NCBI RefSeq assembly: GCF_000189635.1
Contig: NW_002475926.1
Span: forward strand, 62,001-126,000
DNA length: 64,000 bases
Reading direction: 5' to 3'
DNA from: Tetrahymena thermophila SB210
Lineage: Eukaryota > Ciliophora > Oligohymenophorea > Hymenostomatida > Tetrahymenidae
Shown here: in pieces, positions 1 to 12,700 of the stretch
Numbering within the stretch: the stretch's first letter is position 1
How the letters are laid out: every line of letters starts with the position of its first letter
Program-made: the position numbers and the translations under genes
The notes under the pieces: model-generated
What the model was told of the DNA's origin: nothing
The model's database searches: none
What the model saw: the letters and a program-made list of their open reading frames with translations, nothing else

Positions 1-3000
1 ATGTGAAATAATTAATCAAACTTATCTATTTTTAATCAATTGATAATTAGAATTTTATGGGTTTGGTCAGACAGTAATTCAACCAAATAATAATGCCGAT
101 ATAGATAAAAACTAAAATGAGAGGCCTATATATCAGAAATTGATTGAGTTAAAAAATCGTCTTTACAGTAAATAATTATTTAAATCAAAAATATATATAT
201 ATTTATTTTGTTTATTTTATTTTTTTAAAGACGAAATGAACTAAGATAACTCAGTTGAAAATAATTAGCAAACAGTAAATAGTGAATATAATTGGATACT
301 AGATGAAGACAATGTTACCTCAATTCTATAAAATCCTAATTCTAAGAATAAACGTGACTATAAAAGACCTATTTCGAATAAGAAAGATTAAGACTAAAAG
401 GATATGATTTAGAGAATTTTCCAGAGAAAATTAAGAGAAATATATTGGGATTACTTAAATCTCGTTTTTTCAAATGATGAAGAAACAAAGATCTTTTGGT
501 AGGAAATATTGAGACCGTAAATACACAAAGATTTCGGATATGATATTGGTACCACGTTTCCTATAGGAATTTCTGAAGGATTTGTCATTCATTCTATAAA
601 ATATCATTGGAGAATAAATTTCCATGTTTATGATACCTTCAAGCTTTTTACTGCTCAGCCATTTGGCTAGTATGAGAAAATAAATTTTTTCTAAATTTGT
701 GTAAAAAGCAAGATTTATAATATGAAAAATTTAAATATTCATAAACTGGTTAACTTGCATAAAAAATATATAGAAGAGGGAAAGTATGATCTAGCTTTTT
801 ATTACCTATAAATAAAAGAAAGTAATCAAACCAATTAAATAAATTATTAATTGAATCTTTATTTTTAATTTAATTTAGTCCTTTTGACATCGTCAAAAGA
901 AGTTGAATACAATCCTCCTCAAGCACATGAGTTAAGTTAAATTTTAATAAATCAAGCCTATGTGAAGTATAAGCAAACTAAATCTTAATTTTAAAATTTA
1001 AATCCTCAAGATCGTTAACAATAAATAGATTATATAGAACTATTGATAAAGTAATCTATGAAATATATACCTCTTTTCCATGGCGAAATAATTAAACTTG
1101 CAGGATTATATGAGAAAGTTAGATTTTTTAAAAAATAAGAAAAAATAGAAAAACCCAAAAATTTTGATCCAAAGAGTGATATTGGCAATATTTTATCTAA
1201 TATGGATGCTCTTACCAGAATACTAGAATTTCATTTAGGAAGAGGCCATCCTCTATATTCTTTTCTTCTTTGTTTCTAAGCAAATTAAAAAATAAAACAA
1301 GAAAATCTTTACAACTTAAAAAGTTAAATGTAAATAATGAAACAAATAAAACTTGATATAAAGCTTTAAAATTGGTATGATTATTTTCAATAACAACCTT
1401 AAAAATCTTTTGAAAAGTAGGAAGAAAAAGATAAATATTATTAAGGGCTATTTAATGCTTGGGAATAAAAATAAGAAATTAAATTGAAAGGTATCCAACT
1501 AGATATAAATAAGCTTACTGCAGGTCTAAATGTATGCTTAAAATTGTATGAATAAGCTATTGATAACTCATTAAACACTTTAGGTATATATTAATAAATA
1601 AATATTAATTCATAGAAATTTAACTTAAGGCTTTCAAATAATAAAATCAAATTGAAAAATAAATCCTTCTTTTTTTTAAATATTTATAAAAAAAAAACAT
1701 ATATTAAAAATTTACTTCATTACTTAATTTCTTTCTTTCTTCTGGATTTTTAAAAATTAATTTGTTGTTTATTAAAAATATTTTATAAAGATTTAATTTA
1801 ACAATTAAAATAAATTTTATCTATTGCTTTGATGTTTATTTATAAAAAATATAAAAAAATAACTATTATTTGAGCATTAAAAATTTAAAATAATTAAATT
1901 ACTTTTATAAGATGATTTTTGTAATAAATAGGAAATTATCATATAAAAATAGCTGAGTTTTAGCAAGACTTTGCAATAGTTGATTACTAAATGTTTGAAT
2001 TACTTAAATCTCTGAAAAAACTTCATAAAGCATTATGTATAATAGAAAATTGGGAACCAAAAAACCCTAAAGATTTGTAAGGTCTTATAGAGTTAGATGC
2101 AAAAGGTTATAATTTTCCTTTCTTAGAAACTGGTAATGTTTAAAAGCTTGCAAATTTAAATATTCAAATAGCATTGATAGAAACTAGCTTAAGTAATAAT
2201 TAATTTTTTTAAGATAAAATATTAACTTTATGAATTTATTTAGATCGTTATAGTAGCTCTCTTACATTTGTATAAAAGTCTAAAATATATTTGAAATATA
2301 CAGGATTGAAATAGTATAAGCTAAATGTTTACACATAATATTTAATTTGCTACTGTTTATATAACATGAGTTTATCAAGTGAAGAAGAAATTTAAAAAGT
2401 AATTATTCCCTTTAAAAAAATTTTTTTGTGATTAACCTCAATTTCCAGTTAGTTTAACAAGTTGAAGATTTATGGACATTAGTAGATTAAAATGCAATTG
2501 ATTAAGAATTTAAACCAGATCAGGTTTCATATTTGTATTAATTTTGCTTCAAGGTGAATAAATTGATTTTTTGGATATCTTAGATATTTATTAATTTTTT
2601 TTGTAAAAATGTAGGTTTTAATTGAGCAAGAGATGAAATAGTTAGATTTTAAAAGTAAATTAAATTTGATGAATATTTTAGATGAAGAAAATGAAAGATA
2701 AGAAGATGTAAGGATATTTTATATATATGGATGAATTTTAATATGTAGTTTTAAAATAATGTATCTAGATTTAGGACGTTTTTGATAATTATGCCTTTAA
2801 AAACAACTTTACAGGATAGCAATATGTAATGAGAAGGAAAATTTACACAAGTTCAAAACTGTATGACCCATTTTTGAAATTCAAAGAAGCCCCTATAACT
2901 GAAGAGGAAAAGCTAGAAATTATTAAATAGATATTATAAAGCAACCAACAAATTTAAGAAATAGACTAAATGCCTAAAATTAATTAGTCTTCTTAAAATA

Positions 3001-3719
3001 AATATGATCTAAACTTATATATTAAATCTGTTTTAGAAGATATAGAGAAATAGTATAATAACTTTGACAGATTACCTGATCCTTATTTAACGAGGGAATA
3101 AAAACAAAGATTTACTTAAGAAGAATAGATTGCTTATTTAGAATACTAAAAAGAAGCAAACATAATTGAATATAAAGAAAAGATTAAAAAATCGTAATTT
3201 TTTCTAATTTAAGCTTTTTTACATTTTTTTTCAAAAAAGGATATCTTATAGGACATTGCAAGCCTTGATGAAAGCTCTTGGATTCAATTTCTTTTACTAC
3301 GCTATAAAAAAATCGTTCAGTTATTAAAAACCAAACTAAATAAGTAAAAAAATATTTCATAAATTAAAATCTGCTAAATTTATTTTTGTAAAAAACAGAA
3401 AAATAGAAAAGATAATAGAAAATTAACAAATGAAGTGAAGTCAGTCTCTATGCAAATAAATTGCCTTACTAATAAATTTTATTAATTTAATTAACTATAT
3501 CAATATATAAATCTATTTAAAGCTTAATTTATTTATTTATATTTCTTGATTTCAATAATTTTTTGTTAATAAAAAAATAATAATATTTGTAATTAACATT
3601 ATTTCTTACTCTCTCTTAATTATCTTTTAATATAAAATAAATATTTAAGATCAATTTCCATCAAAGATATCATTTTAGTTTATTTTAATAAAATATTAAA
3701 TAATTCATTTTTTGTATGA
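1..3719 (+). CDS. 5'-truncated uncharacterised large protein, possibly TPR-like
   Basis: I do not recognise this protein. With TAA/TAG as Gln, exons 51-167, 231-1583, 1932-2192, 2244-2398, 2449-2553, 2615-2707 and 2769-3719 join with matching phases and end at a TGA at 3717-3719. Position 51 follows an AG acceptor and no start codon is available upstream, so the 5' end lies outside the window; positions 1-50 look like intron. About 1,010 residues are visible. The protein is hydrophilic, helical and Lys/Gln/Glu-rich. A stretch around LKLYEQAIDNSLNTLG and YHIKIAEFQQDFAIVDYQMF has the helix-pair spacing of TPR-type repeats, an inference only. No signal peptide or membrane span is visible. The last ~80 codons (from about 3470) are of low-complexity composition and may be an unrecognised intron or read-through into the 3' flank, so the end is less certain than the body. 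Confidence 0.62.
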
Positions 3720-4310
3720 AGAAAATTGATTAAAAAATAAAATAATTTAATTGATCATATTTTGCAATTAATTAATAAATTAATTTTTTTTTTTAACTTA
3801 CAAAACAATATTTTATATTTTAAAAATGGTATTTTTATGTTACATTATTTATTAAAATTTTTTGATTTGTTTTTTATGGTTTAAATTATTTTGAGGTTAA
3901 ATCATATCCATTTAGTTTTTATCTGTTATTATATGGTATCATTTTTAGACACAAAAAATTTGAATTAGTAACTATGTTTCTAAACAAAACTTACAGGATA
4001 CAGTAAGCAATATTTTAATGAATTTTTAAGAAGGAATATAAATATTGTATCGATTATTAATAGTATTTTTTTTAAGTATTTTGGATTAAAAAAATATATG
4101 ATAAATAGATATATTGTACTTTGATCTTTAATTAATTTTTGATTTCATTAACTTTAAAATTTTACAAAAATTACAAAAAAAACTCAAAATTATTTCATAG
4201 ATTACATAAGCAAGTAAGTAAGTAACGACAGCAAAAAGCAAATATACTTAATATATCTTAGACATAGTTTAAAGGTAAAAGAAAAGCAAGCATAGAAACT
4301 TGCATAGAAG
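3720..4310. other. gene-free spacer
   Basis: Very AT-rich, homopolymer-rich sequence between two plus-strand genes. It should hold the 3' flank of the upstream gene and the promoter of the histidine-kinase-like gene at 4311. I see no coding frame, RNA gene or convincing motif. Confidence 0.6.
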
Positions 4311-7300
4311 ATGAACAAATATAGCTTATAGTTTAAATCTGCTGAATTTGAATTGGCATTCTTTTAAAACTAAAAAGATAATACCATTTTGGTACTAAAA
4401 GTAGGAACAATAATTAACATATTGCAATCTATAGTCATTTTGATATTCTATTTATCAGAAAAAGACTCTCAAATTTAAGATAAAATTATGGGGGTTTTAT
4501 TCTTTGTGGTAGGAGTTACAACTTGGTGTGTTAAAATTTAAATTAAGAAATGCCAAAAATTCACAAATTCTGTATTATTTTTCAAAAACTGTATCATATG
4601 CATTATAATAGGAATATATCAACTCTCAAAGGATAGTAATCGCTCCAATAGTTTTATGGGGTATTAACCTCTACTTGGAGTTCTTCTAGCCATCGAATTT
4701 ATTACTAGTACTTAAGGAACTAACTTTTTATTCAAGATATTAATGTGCGCTTTAAATATCGTCTTTTTTGTAATATTTTCTTAACATACTTATATTTTTT
4801 ACTTGATTAAATACCACTAATTTTAATTTATTAATACAGTTTTTAAGCAAAAAATATGCAAATTAGTGATTACTTATTATTTGTTTATTTTTACAAAAAT
4901 ACATAATAGAGTTTAGCTTTTTATGGAAATAATTCTGCATGTTTGGTCATAGCTACTTCTCTAGGTGCTTTTTATTTTTTGCTTTTCATTTATTTGAATG
5001 ATAAGTAAAACAGAGATCTTTTTCTTGATAAGCAAAAATCTTCTGAGTTGTCTTTCTTAATTGATAAACTGCTTCCTATTAATATTGTCGTAATGAAATA
5101 TAACCCAAAAGAGGAGAGGAGCTTTTTGCATTAAGTAAATAGAAAGGCTTAAAACACATTTAACATATCTGATAATGATGCTTTTAAAGAGTTTTCTAAA
5201 AGAGTTATTGTGAAACAAGACACTCAAGATGACCAAGAAAAAGATTCAGAAAACTCAGATGAAAATATGAATAAAAAGTAAAATGAACAAGAAAAAACTC
5301 TTTTTTTTTAGATAGAAAGTATTGCAAAAGAAAATTATTTAAGACAAAAATAAGAAAAAAATAAAGCTAGTAATGAAAAAAGGTAATCACTTGCAAAAAG
5401 TGAGCGAAATTCAAAGCTAGTCATTAGAACAGATAAAATAGGATCTATAACTAAGCTATAAAGGAATAAAATAAATTCACTTTATGAGAGGCCAAAGAAA
5501 TTATCTGATGAGGTTAAGTATAACGAGAGAGTTAACTCTGGAGAAAAAGAAAGAGTGTAAAGATTTTCTATATTTGAACCATCTAAGGCAAGCTCGTATG
5601 ATAGAAATAAGAATAATTCTATTGATAGATATAACAGACCAAAAGAATCTTCTTTGGAAAGAACTAAAAATATTTCAATAGAAAAGAATGTTATAGGATC
5701 AAATGAAAGAGTTACTCATAACTCTGGCGAAAAAAATAAAACACTAAACAATTCTGTTGAGAAGGAAAGATCTAGATACAATGTAGAGGAGAGGAGCAAA
5801 AAAATTTCATTTGAAAAAGATAAACTAAGCAATAATAATGCCACACCTCATCACATTCGCGGTAGCAAGAGATCATCTACATTAAAAATCGATAATACAA
5901 CAAGTAATTTATTCATTATAAATAGTTTTTCATTTTATTATATTTCTAATAATTAATTTTGTTACTTAGCATAAAGTGGAGGCCAAGCAGGAACAAAATT
6001 CGTAAGAAGAGTGTAAAAAAAGGGTACAATTTTGAGAAAAGTTTCCAATTTCAATCTAAAGTCCGGAGTTGCAAACTCTAAGGTTAAATACGGAGAGGAT
6101 GTTTATGATAGAATTGACATCTTCTAAGGAGTTTACACTCAGAAAGATGGGAGCTAAAGGTAGATTTCGATAAAAATTTACACTTACAATGTGAATGAGT
6201 AGTATTAAGTCATATTAATTGAAGATGAAACATTAGAGGGTTAGGTTAAATTCCTCAAAGAGCTGAATAAATTTTTATATAAAAGTTTCTCTGAATCCTT
6301 AGAGCAATTTAGAATGCCTTTAGCTTATTCTTTGATGAAATTAAATGAAAATTATGAAAATTTAAGAGCAGGCAAAGAAGAAAAAAGTCCAACTAGCTGT
6401 ACAAACTTTAATTAATATCATCATAAAATTTTAGATGGAAATAGGCAATCTTTTACTCAGATTTAGTAAAGCGATTTTTCTCAAACAAACATTTCACCAA
6501 TTAACAAACACAAGCACACAACTACAAATAACTCTATTTTTTACTCTAACATTAACAATATTTTAATCAAAAATCCTGAGAATTTTTCTGCTATTAATTA
6601 AGATACAAATTAATCATAATCCTTGAATAACATTTAGCAGTACATTTAAGATTTACCTTCAAGCAGAAGGCGTGCTAACTCGCTAACCTAAGAGTCAATT
6701 GAAAGAATTTATGAGTCAATTAATAACACCCGATACTATGGTTTTCTAACTTTGAACAAGATTTATAATTATATTGATTACATCTCTATCCTATAGTAAA
6801 TTTTATCTTGCTCATTATTTTAAAAATTTTTAATATTTCCTGTAAATCCTAATTAAATAAGACCTTCCTCTAGTCATTTTTTTTTCTTATAATCAGCTAT
6901 ATTTTTTTCAAAAAAAAAAATACAACCCTTGTCAAATTGGTCTTTTTTATTAGCAAGGGAATACAGGACATTACTATTTGAATTTATTATTTTAAATTTT
7001 AATTTAATTTATTGATTAATACAGAAAGAAATAAATAGAATTAAGATTGAGTGAGATAAGTATGAAAAGGATAATGAATGATGTGCTAAAGGTAGTTGAA
7101 TACCAGGCATGCAAAAAGAAGGTTAAGATAGTCTTTATAAATGAGTTAAGATATGACAGAATTACCTCTGATGAGAGGAGAATAAAGTAGCTGCTGTTAA
7201 ACTTTCTGGTAAATATTTTACATAAAACAAGTAGAGGCTATATTATAGTTAGAGCAAGCACCAAATCAAAACAACTAGAAACTATCAAAATATCAATTTA

Positions 7301-8780
7301 TAATTCAGGAAACTACACTTATCCTATTTAGTATAGGGCAAAATTTAAACTAAATTCTATTAACGATATTCTTAATGCTAAAAAGAATAAAGATTGCTTA
7401 GAATAAGCTATCAATTCATAAATTGTAGGTAAACTCGGTCCCTACGATAAGGTTTCAGTGAGCCCTGGAGAAAGTGGGATAGGATCTACTTTATCATTTT
7501 TAATTTATACCGATATGAATATTTTAAATCTCCCTCATAAATTTGTTTCAGTGGATGATGTCGATTTGCAGATTTAACCAGGATTTAAAAGCGTAGCAAA
7601 TATTTAATAAGAGGGAGAAATCTCAGACGGAACCAGTTATGATGCTACCTATAACATGAATAAGCTATAAGTTGAAAACCAACACTAAAACTAAAATAAA
7701 TAATTCTTTCCATAAAGTTAATTTTAAGATATTGCAACAATTTGTGAAAGAGAAGACTAAACTTAAATGTACCTTTCTTCCAAAATATAAAATCTAGGAT
7801 AGAAACAGCAGTATATTTTGCTTGACATACAAAATGATAAGAGCAATTTAAGCAGTTCTTTTTAATATTCTCCTCTGCATCCCATTACTAATAATTAAAA
7901 TCAATAATCGTATGAGCCTAGCTTTTAGTTTAGCAATTTAGAATAAAAATTGAAAAGTTATAAAAATGCTGAAGAAGCTTTATTTGAAAATTAAAATAAA
8001 ATTGATAATTCCAAAATAATTGATCAATATGATTAAAAGTCATATCAAATGGAAAATAATAATGATGATGATAATTAAATATTAGATTACGAAGGGGAAA
8101 ACTAAAGTTACTATGCTTCAAATAAAATACCGAAAAATATCAAAAATAAACTAAACGAGTCAATTTCCTCAAATAATCGAGATATTAGATCTTAAACAAA
8201 CAGCTACAGTTATCCATTAAAGTAAGAAAATATCTCAAGAAGAATGACAGCAAACAGCAGAGAAGAAAGCAGGTAATTCCTTGAATAAAAATTAAAATTA
8301 AATGCAGAATAAAATAAAACTCAAGCTGCCCATTCAACAGTTACTTTAGATTAAATAAACGAAAACTCATCTCCAAGATTAAATATGGATACTACTTAAC
8401 CTTTACAATCACAATAGTTTTTGTAACCTTTCACTAATAATAAAAATAGCTAAAGGTTAATAATAACGAGTGATAATACTGATAGTGCATCGAAGTAGAA
8501 ATTCAATATATAGAGCTAAACAAATTTTTATAATGAAGATAAATCTGAAAATAAGATTTCAGTAATTGGATTTTCTTCTCGGTAAGCAATTAGCAATAAC
8601 AATAGCAATAATATTTAAAACAACGATGAATTAATGAACTCTTAAAAATTTAATAATTTAAATAATTCTGGCAGATAAAAAGCAAATATTATAAAATTGT
8701 AGCAATCAAATGTTGAAGATACTTTAAATTTAAATAAACATTCTAATATAAATATAACATCTTTGAATCATATTTAGTGA
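4311..8780 (+). CDS. multi-pass membrane histidine-kinase-like protein with degraded catalytic motifs
   Basis: Exons 4311-4838, 4910-5903, 5970-6795 and 7025-8780 sum to exactly 1,368 codons (1,367 residues) ending in TGA. The N-terminal third has several hydrophobic helices (for example ILQSIVILIFYL and VLFFVVGVTTWCV), followed by a PAS-like piece (LPINIVVMKY) and a long Ser/Asn/Lys-rich linker. A dimerisation/H-box-like segment reads LEQFRMPL, where active kinases have S-H-E-L-R-T-P-L, so the phospho-acceptor His is replaced by Glu (about residue 619). The ATPase-like domain keeps an N-box-like QLLLNFLVNILHKTSRG, but G1 reads NSGNYT instead of D-x-G-x-G and no G2 glycine motif is seen; a terminal GESGIGSTLSFL strand pattern remains. 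The last ~400 residues are disordered Gln/Asn-rich. This is probably a signalling pseudokinase or scaffold. It resembles in layout the intact kinase at the right edge of the window. Confidence 0.8.
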
Positions 8781-9734
8781 AGTTCTCAATTGCTATTCAA
8801 ATTTACACAAAATTTTATGATCATTTAAATAATTCTTAAAAATGAAAAAAATATGATAAATGAGATTTTTAAGCAAACTTAAATTTAATTATTCTAATTC
8901 CCTTAAAATAAGCAATAAACCATAACTTGTTAATATAATAAAAATTATTAATCCAAAATTAGTTTTAATTATTAAAGAAAAATAAGCTTAAATTAACTAA
9001 ATCCTTTTAATTATTTAAAATTTAATTTTGTTTAAAAATTTTTTAATTTAGTTTATAAAATGTAAATATTTTAACCTTTAAATTATGAATAATTTTTTGT
9101 ATGTAAATCCAAAATATTTTAATATGTTTTAATTAAAAATTATATCACTTATTTATATTATTTATGTTATTTATGTGAATTAAATTTATTTTTAATTCAT
9201 CCTTTAATTAAAAAATTATAGATTTAAATATTTAAAAATCTAAAAATAGAAAAATAAAATCTACTCAAAATATTCAATCTATTTTGCATAATTTCCTATC
9301 TAAATTAAAATTCATAATCATTTTTTTTAATAAAACTACTTTTAAATTTAAATTAAAAATTCAATTTCATTTATTTTTTATCATTAATAATTAAAAATTT
9401 TATAAAATTATGTTAAAAAATAAAGATTTATCTTTAAGTAAAATTAATTTATTTTCAATTCAATAATTAAATTTTTTTTAAAAAAAGCTAACAGATTTTA
9501 TTAAATTATTTATTTATTCCTTTTTAATTAATTTAAAGGTTTTATGAAAGGATATTATAAATATATAACATGCAAATTAAAAATAAAAACAGCATGCCTG
9601 AGAAAATGAATAACCAAATTATTTAAATTTGGTACTCAATCATAATAATAATATCTTAGTCTGTCTTGCAAATATACTTTAATAAATTTAAAAACTGAAA
9701 AATGGTTTAAAGGAAAATATTGTCATAATAGATC
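8781..9734. other. spacer with possible upstream exon of the MYB gene
   Basis: AT-rich spacer. From about 9620 to 9750 a frame encoding KLKNGLKENIVIIDHEN-like sequence is open, and an ATG at 9573 lies in another frame. An upstream exon of the MYB gene is possible here, but I could not join it convincingly. Confidence 0.35.
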
Positions 9735-12700
9735 ATGAGAATAAATAAGTTGGAATATGGATATAGATTTTTCTTTCCCATTTTATTTATCCTTGACTAA
9801 TATTTTGTTTTTAAGAATACGTTTTAGGATTATTAAATAGAAAAAAAGACAGAAGCATTAAATAAAAATATAAAAGGTTATGTTTCAAGAAGTATTGCAA
9901 TCAAAGAAGAAGCGCTTGATTTGAAATAAAATCATAAAAAAAACAGGAAACAAAAAAATTAATCAAATCAAAAACGAATACTTGGATATAAAGAACTAAT
10001 GAAAAGCTTAATAAACCAAGAAGAAAAATATGATTAAATAGAAATGAGCCCAAATTAACTGAAGATTGAAGAAACGTAAGATGAAGTGTACTCAAACTCT
10101 AATTAAATTATTCAATCATAATCTAACGATACAAAAAAGACAAATAAATGGACATAGAAGGAAGATGAAGCTCTTAAAAAACTAGTTTAAAGTTTTGGAG
10201 AAAAAAATTGGAGAAAGATTTCTGGCATGATGGAAGGCCGTAGCGCTATTTAGTGTCTACATCGATGGTCCAAAATTTTAAAACCTGGGCTTGTAAAAGG
10301 TAAATTCATATTTACATAATGGAATATTGTTTTTAATCATTGATGTATCAAAGTATAACATTTTGGATTTCAATAAGGATTCATTTTAGTGTATTTTTTG
10401 TTTAGATTTCAATACAGTTTAGTACTGCTCATAAAAATAAGGGTATTTGATTGAATAGCCTAATTTTCTTAACTTATAATAATTATCAAATTTTTTATTA
10501 TCAAATAATACATTTAATTATCTAAGATTTATCTTTTAGTAAAGCACAGACAGACAGACTTGCGTGCATACATCAAACATAAGCAGCAAGTTATTTAATT
10601 AATTTGTGCAATCCTTAAAATTTAGTTTTTTATCTTTTAGTCTTCTCTCATATTTGCTTGCATCTAAGCTAAAAAGACAAAAAAATAATTTAAAATAGCA
10701 TAATATTTTTATAAATTCTAATACAATTTATTATTGCGTTTATCAATTGATATACTTGACTACAAAGATATATTTTTCAAAATTTGTTACAAAAATAAGA
10801 AAATTCAAATAAATAATTAATGATATATAATTTATATCTCTATTATTTAACATGTATTTTAAAATTGCATTTTACTATCAATTAAAACAATAATAAGTCA
10901 AATAAGATTTACAAAACAGCTTCTTTTTCTCTTTTTATTAACAAAATTGTTATTAACTGATTTGCAGCCTAGCTCATTTTGCGTAATTAATTATTTTGTT
11001 TTGTTACATTTAAAAGGTCCTTGGACTGCTGACGAAGATGAAAAACTTATATACTGGGTTTAGTAATATGGACCTTATAAGTGGTCATAGTGCTCAGAAT
11101 TAATAACTGGAAGAAGTGGAAAATAATGTAGAGAAAGATGGTTTAATAACTTAAATCCTAATGTCAAAAAAGGTAACTGGACTTAGGAGGAAGACAATGC
11201 AATTTTTAGAGTAAGATATTATTTTAGATTATTTGAGAAGCCATTCATTATTCAGATTTAACTTTGCTTTTTGTTCAAATTATTGAGATGTTTTAAATAT
11301 CTAATTAATGTTGACACACAAATATTTTATTACTTAGGGTTACCTATCGCACGGTAGTAGCTGGAGTAAAATTGCTAAAAATTTAGAAGGCAGAACAGAA
11401 AATTCTGTTAAAAATAGATTTTATTCAACTGTAAGGAAACTTTTAAGTGATATGGAAAAGAAAGGAAAATATGTTAATCAAGATAACGAATGCGATATAA
11501 AGAATATCATTTAATAATCTTTATCTGAATATAGCTCATCTTAAAATATGATTAAATTATTAAATGAAGAATTAGATTAAGAAAATTAATAAAGGAGAAA
11601 ATCCTCTACAACAGTGACGAACTCAGCTTCAATACAAGATTGCAATGAAATAAATATGAATTTAACCTTATAAACTTAAGAATCAAAAGGTGAGCATAAA
11701 GAATAATTATAAAAATTAGATATTTAAAATATACAGGATATAAATAACGAAAGCAATGATATTATTTAAAATATAACTGATGATCTATCAAATTAAAATT
11801 AAAAAAATTAAATTATTGCTTAAAAAAACCCCAGCGATAAAGAAATTTTACTATAAACTTCTGATAATTTTTAGTAAGATCTTGAGAAAGATGATATCTA
11901 AAAAGATCAATATTAAATTTTAAATAAAGATTTTCCATAAAATCAGCAGTATGAAAATGGAAATCATGAATAAATTAATAGGCAAAATATAGAAGAAAAA
12001 TTATAAAAGCAAAACAATTCAATTAGTCCTTAAAATATAGTTTCTTAATAATAAAATTAATTATAATTATAAAACCCTACTCTCTAATCATAATAACTTT
12101 AAATTAAATTAAAAGATGAGTATTCTCAATAAAATTGCTTATATAGATTAATATTAGAAGGCAATGTCAGTATTAAGAAGACTACATCTATGCGAGACTA
12201 TTCATTATATTAAAAAAATAAAGCAAAGACTAGAAGTAAAAAGTATTAAAAAGAATCATCTGATGATTTTAAAAAAAATATGCAAACTGATGATGCTAGT
12301 CCCAGCTCTTAAAGAAGCTAAGACTAATATCCTATTTCTTTTAATGCTTAAAACTAAATTTTTTAAAATGGATTAAGTTAGAAAGGAAGTATAAATTATG
12401 AACTATCAAAAGAAGAAAAGATGATGGTTTAAGTTTCATAATTTCATAATGATATCCCTCAAAATTAGCTTAAAGTTTTTAACGAATAAATGTTTATTAA
12501 ATAAACTATTTCATAGTAAGAATAAAATAATAAAAATACCAAGTCGTAAAAAAAATAAATTTTATCATAATTGGGGAAAAATAGCAGCTAAGTATAGAAT
12601 GGAAAGAACAATAACAGCAATTTAAGCTATTTATTAAAAGAAAAATTAATGAGTATTAATTAGCTATCCAAATTAAAAAATAGCGAATAAAAAAGGGAAG

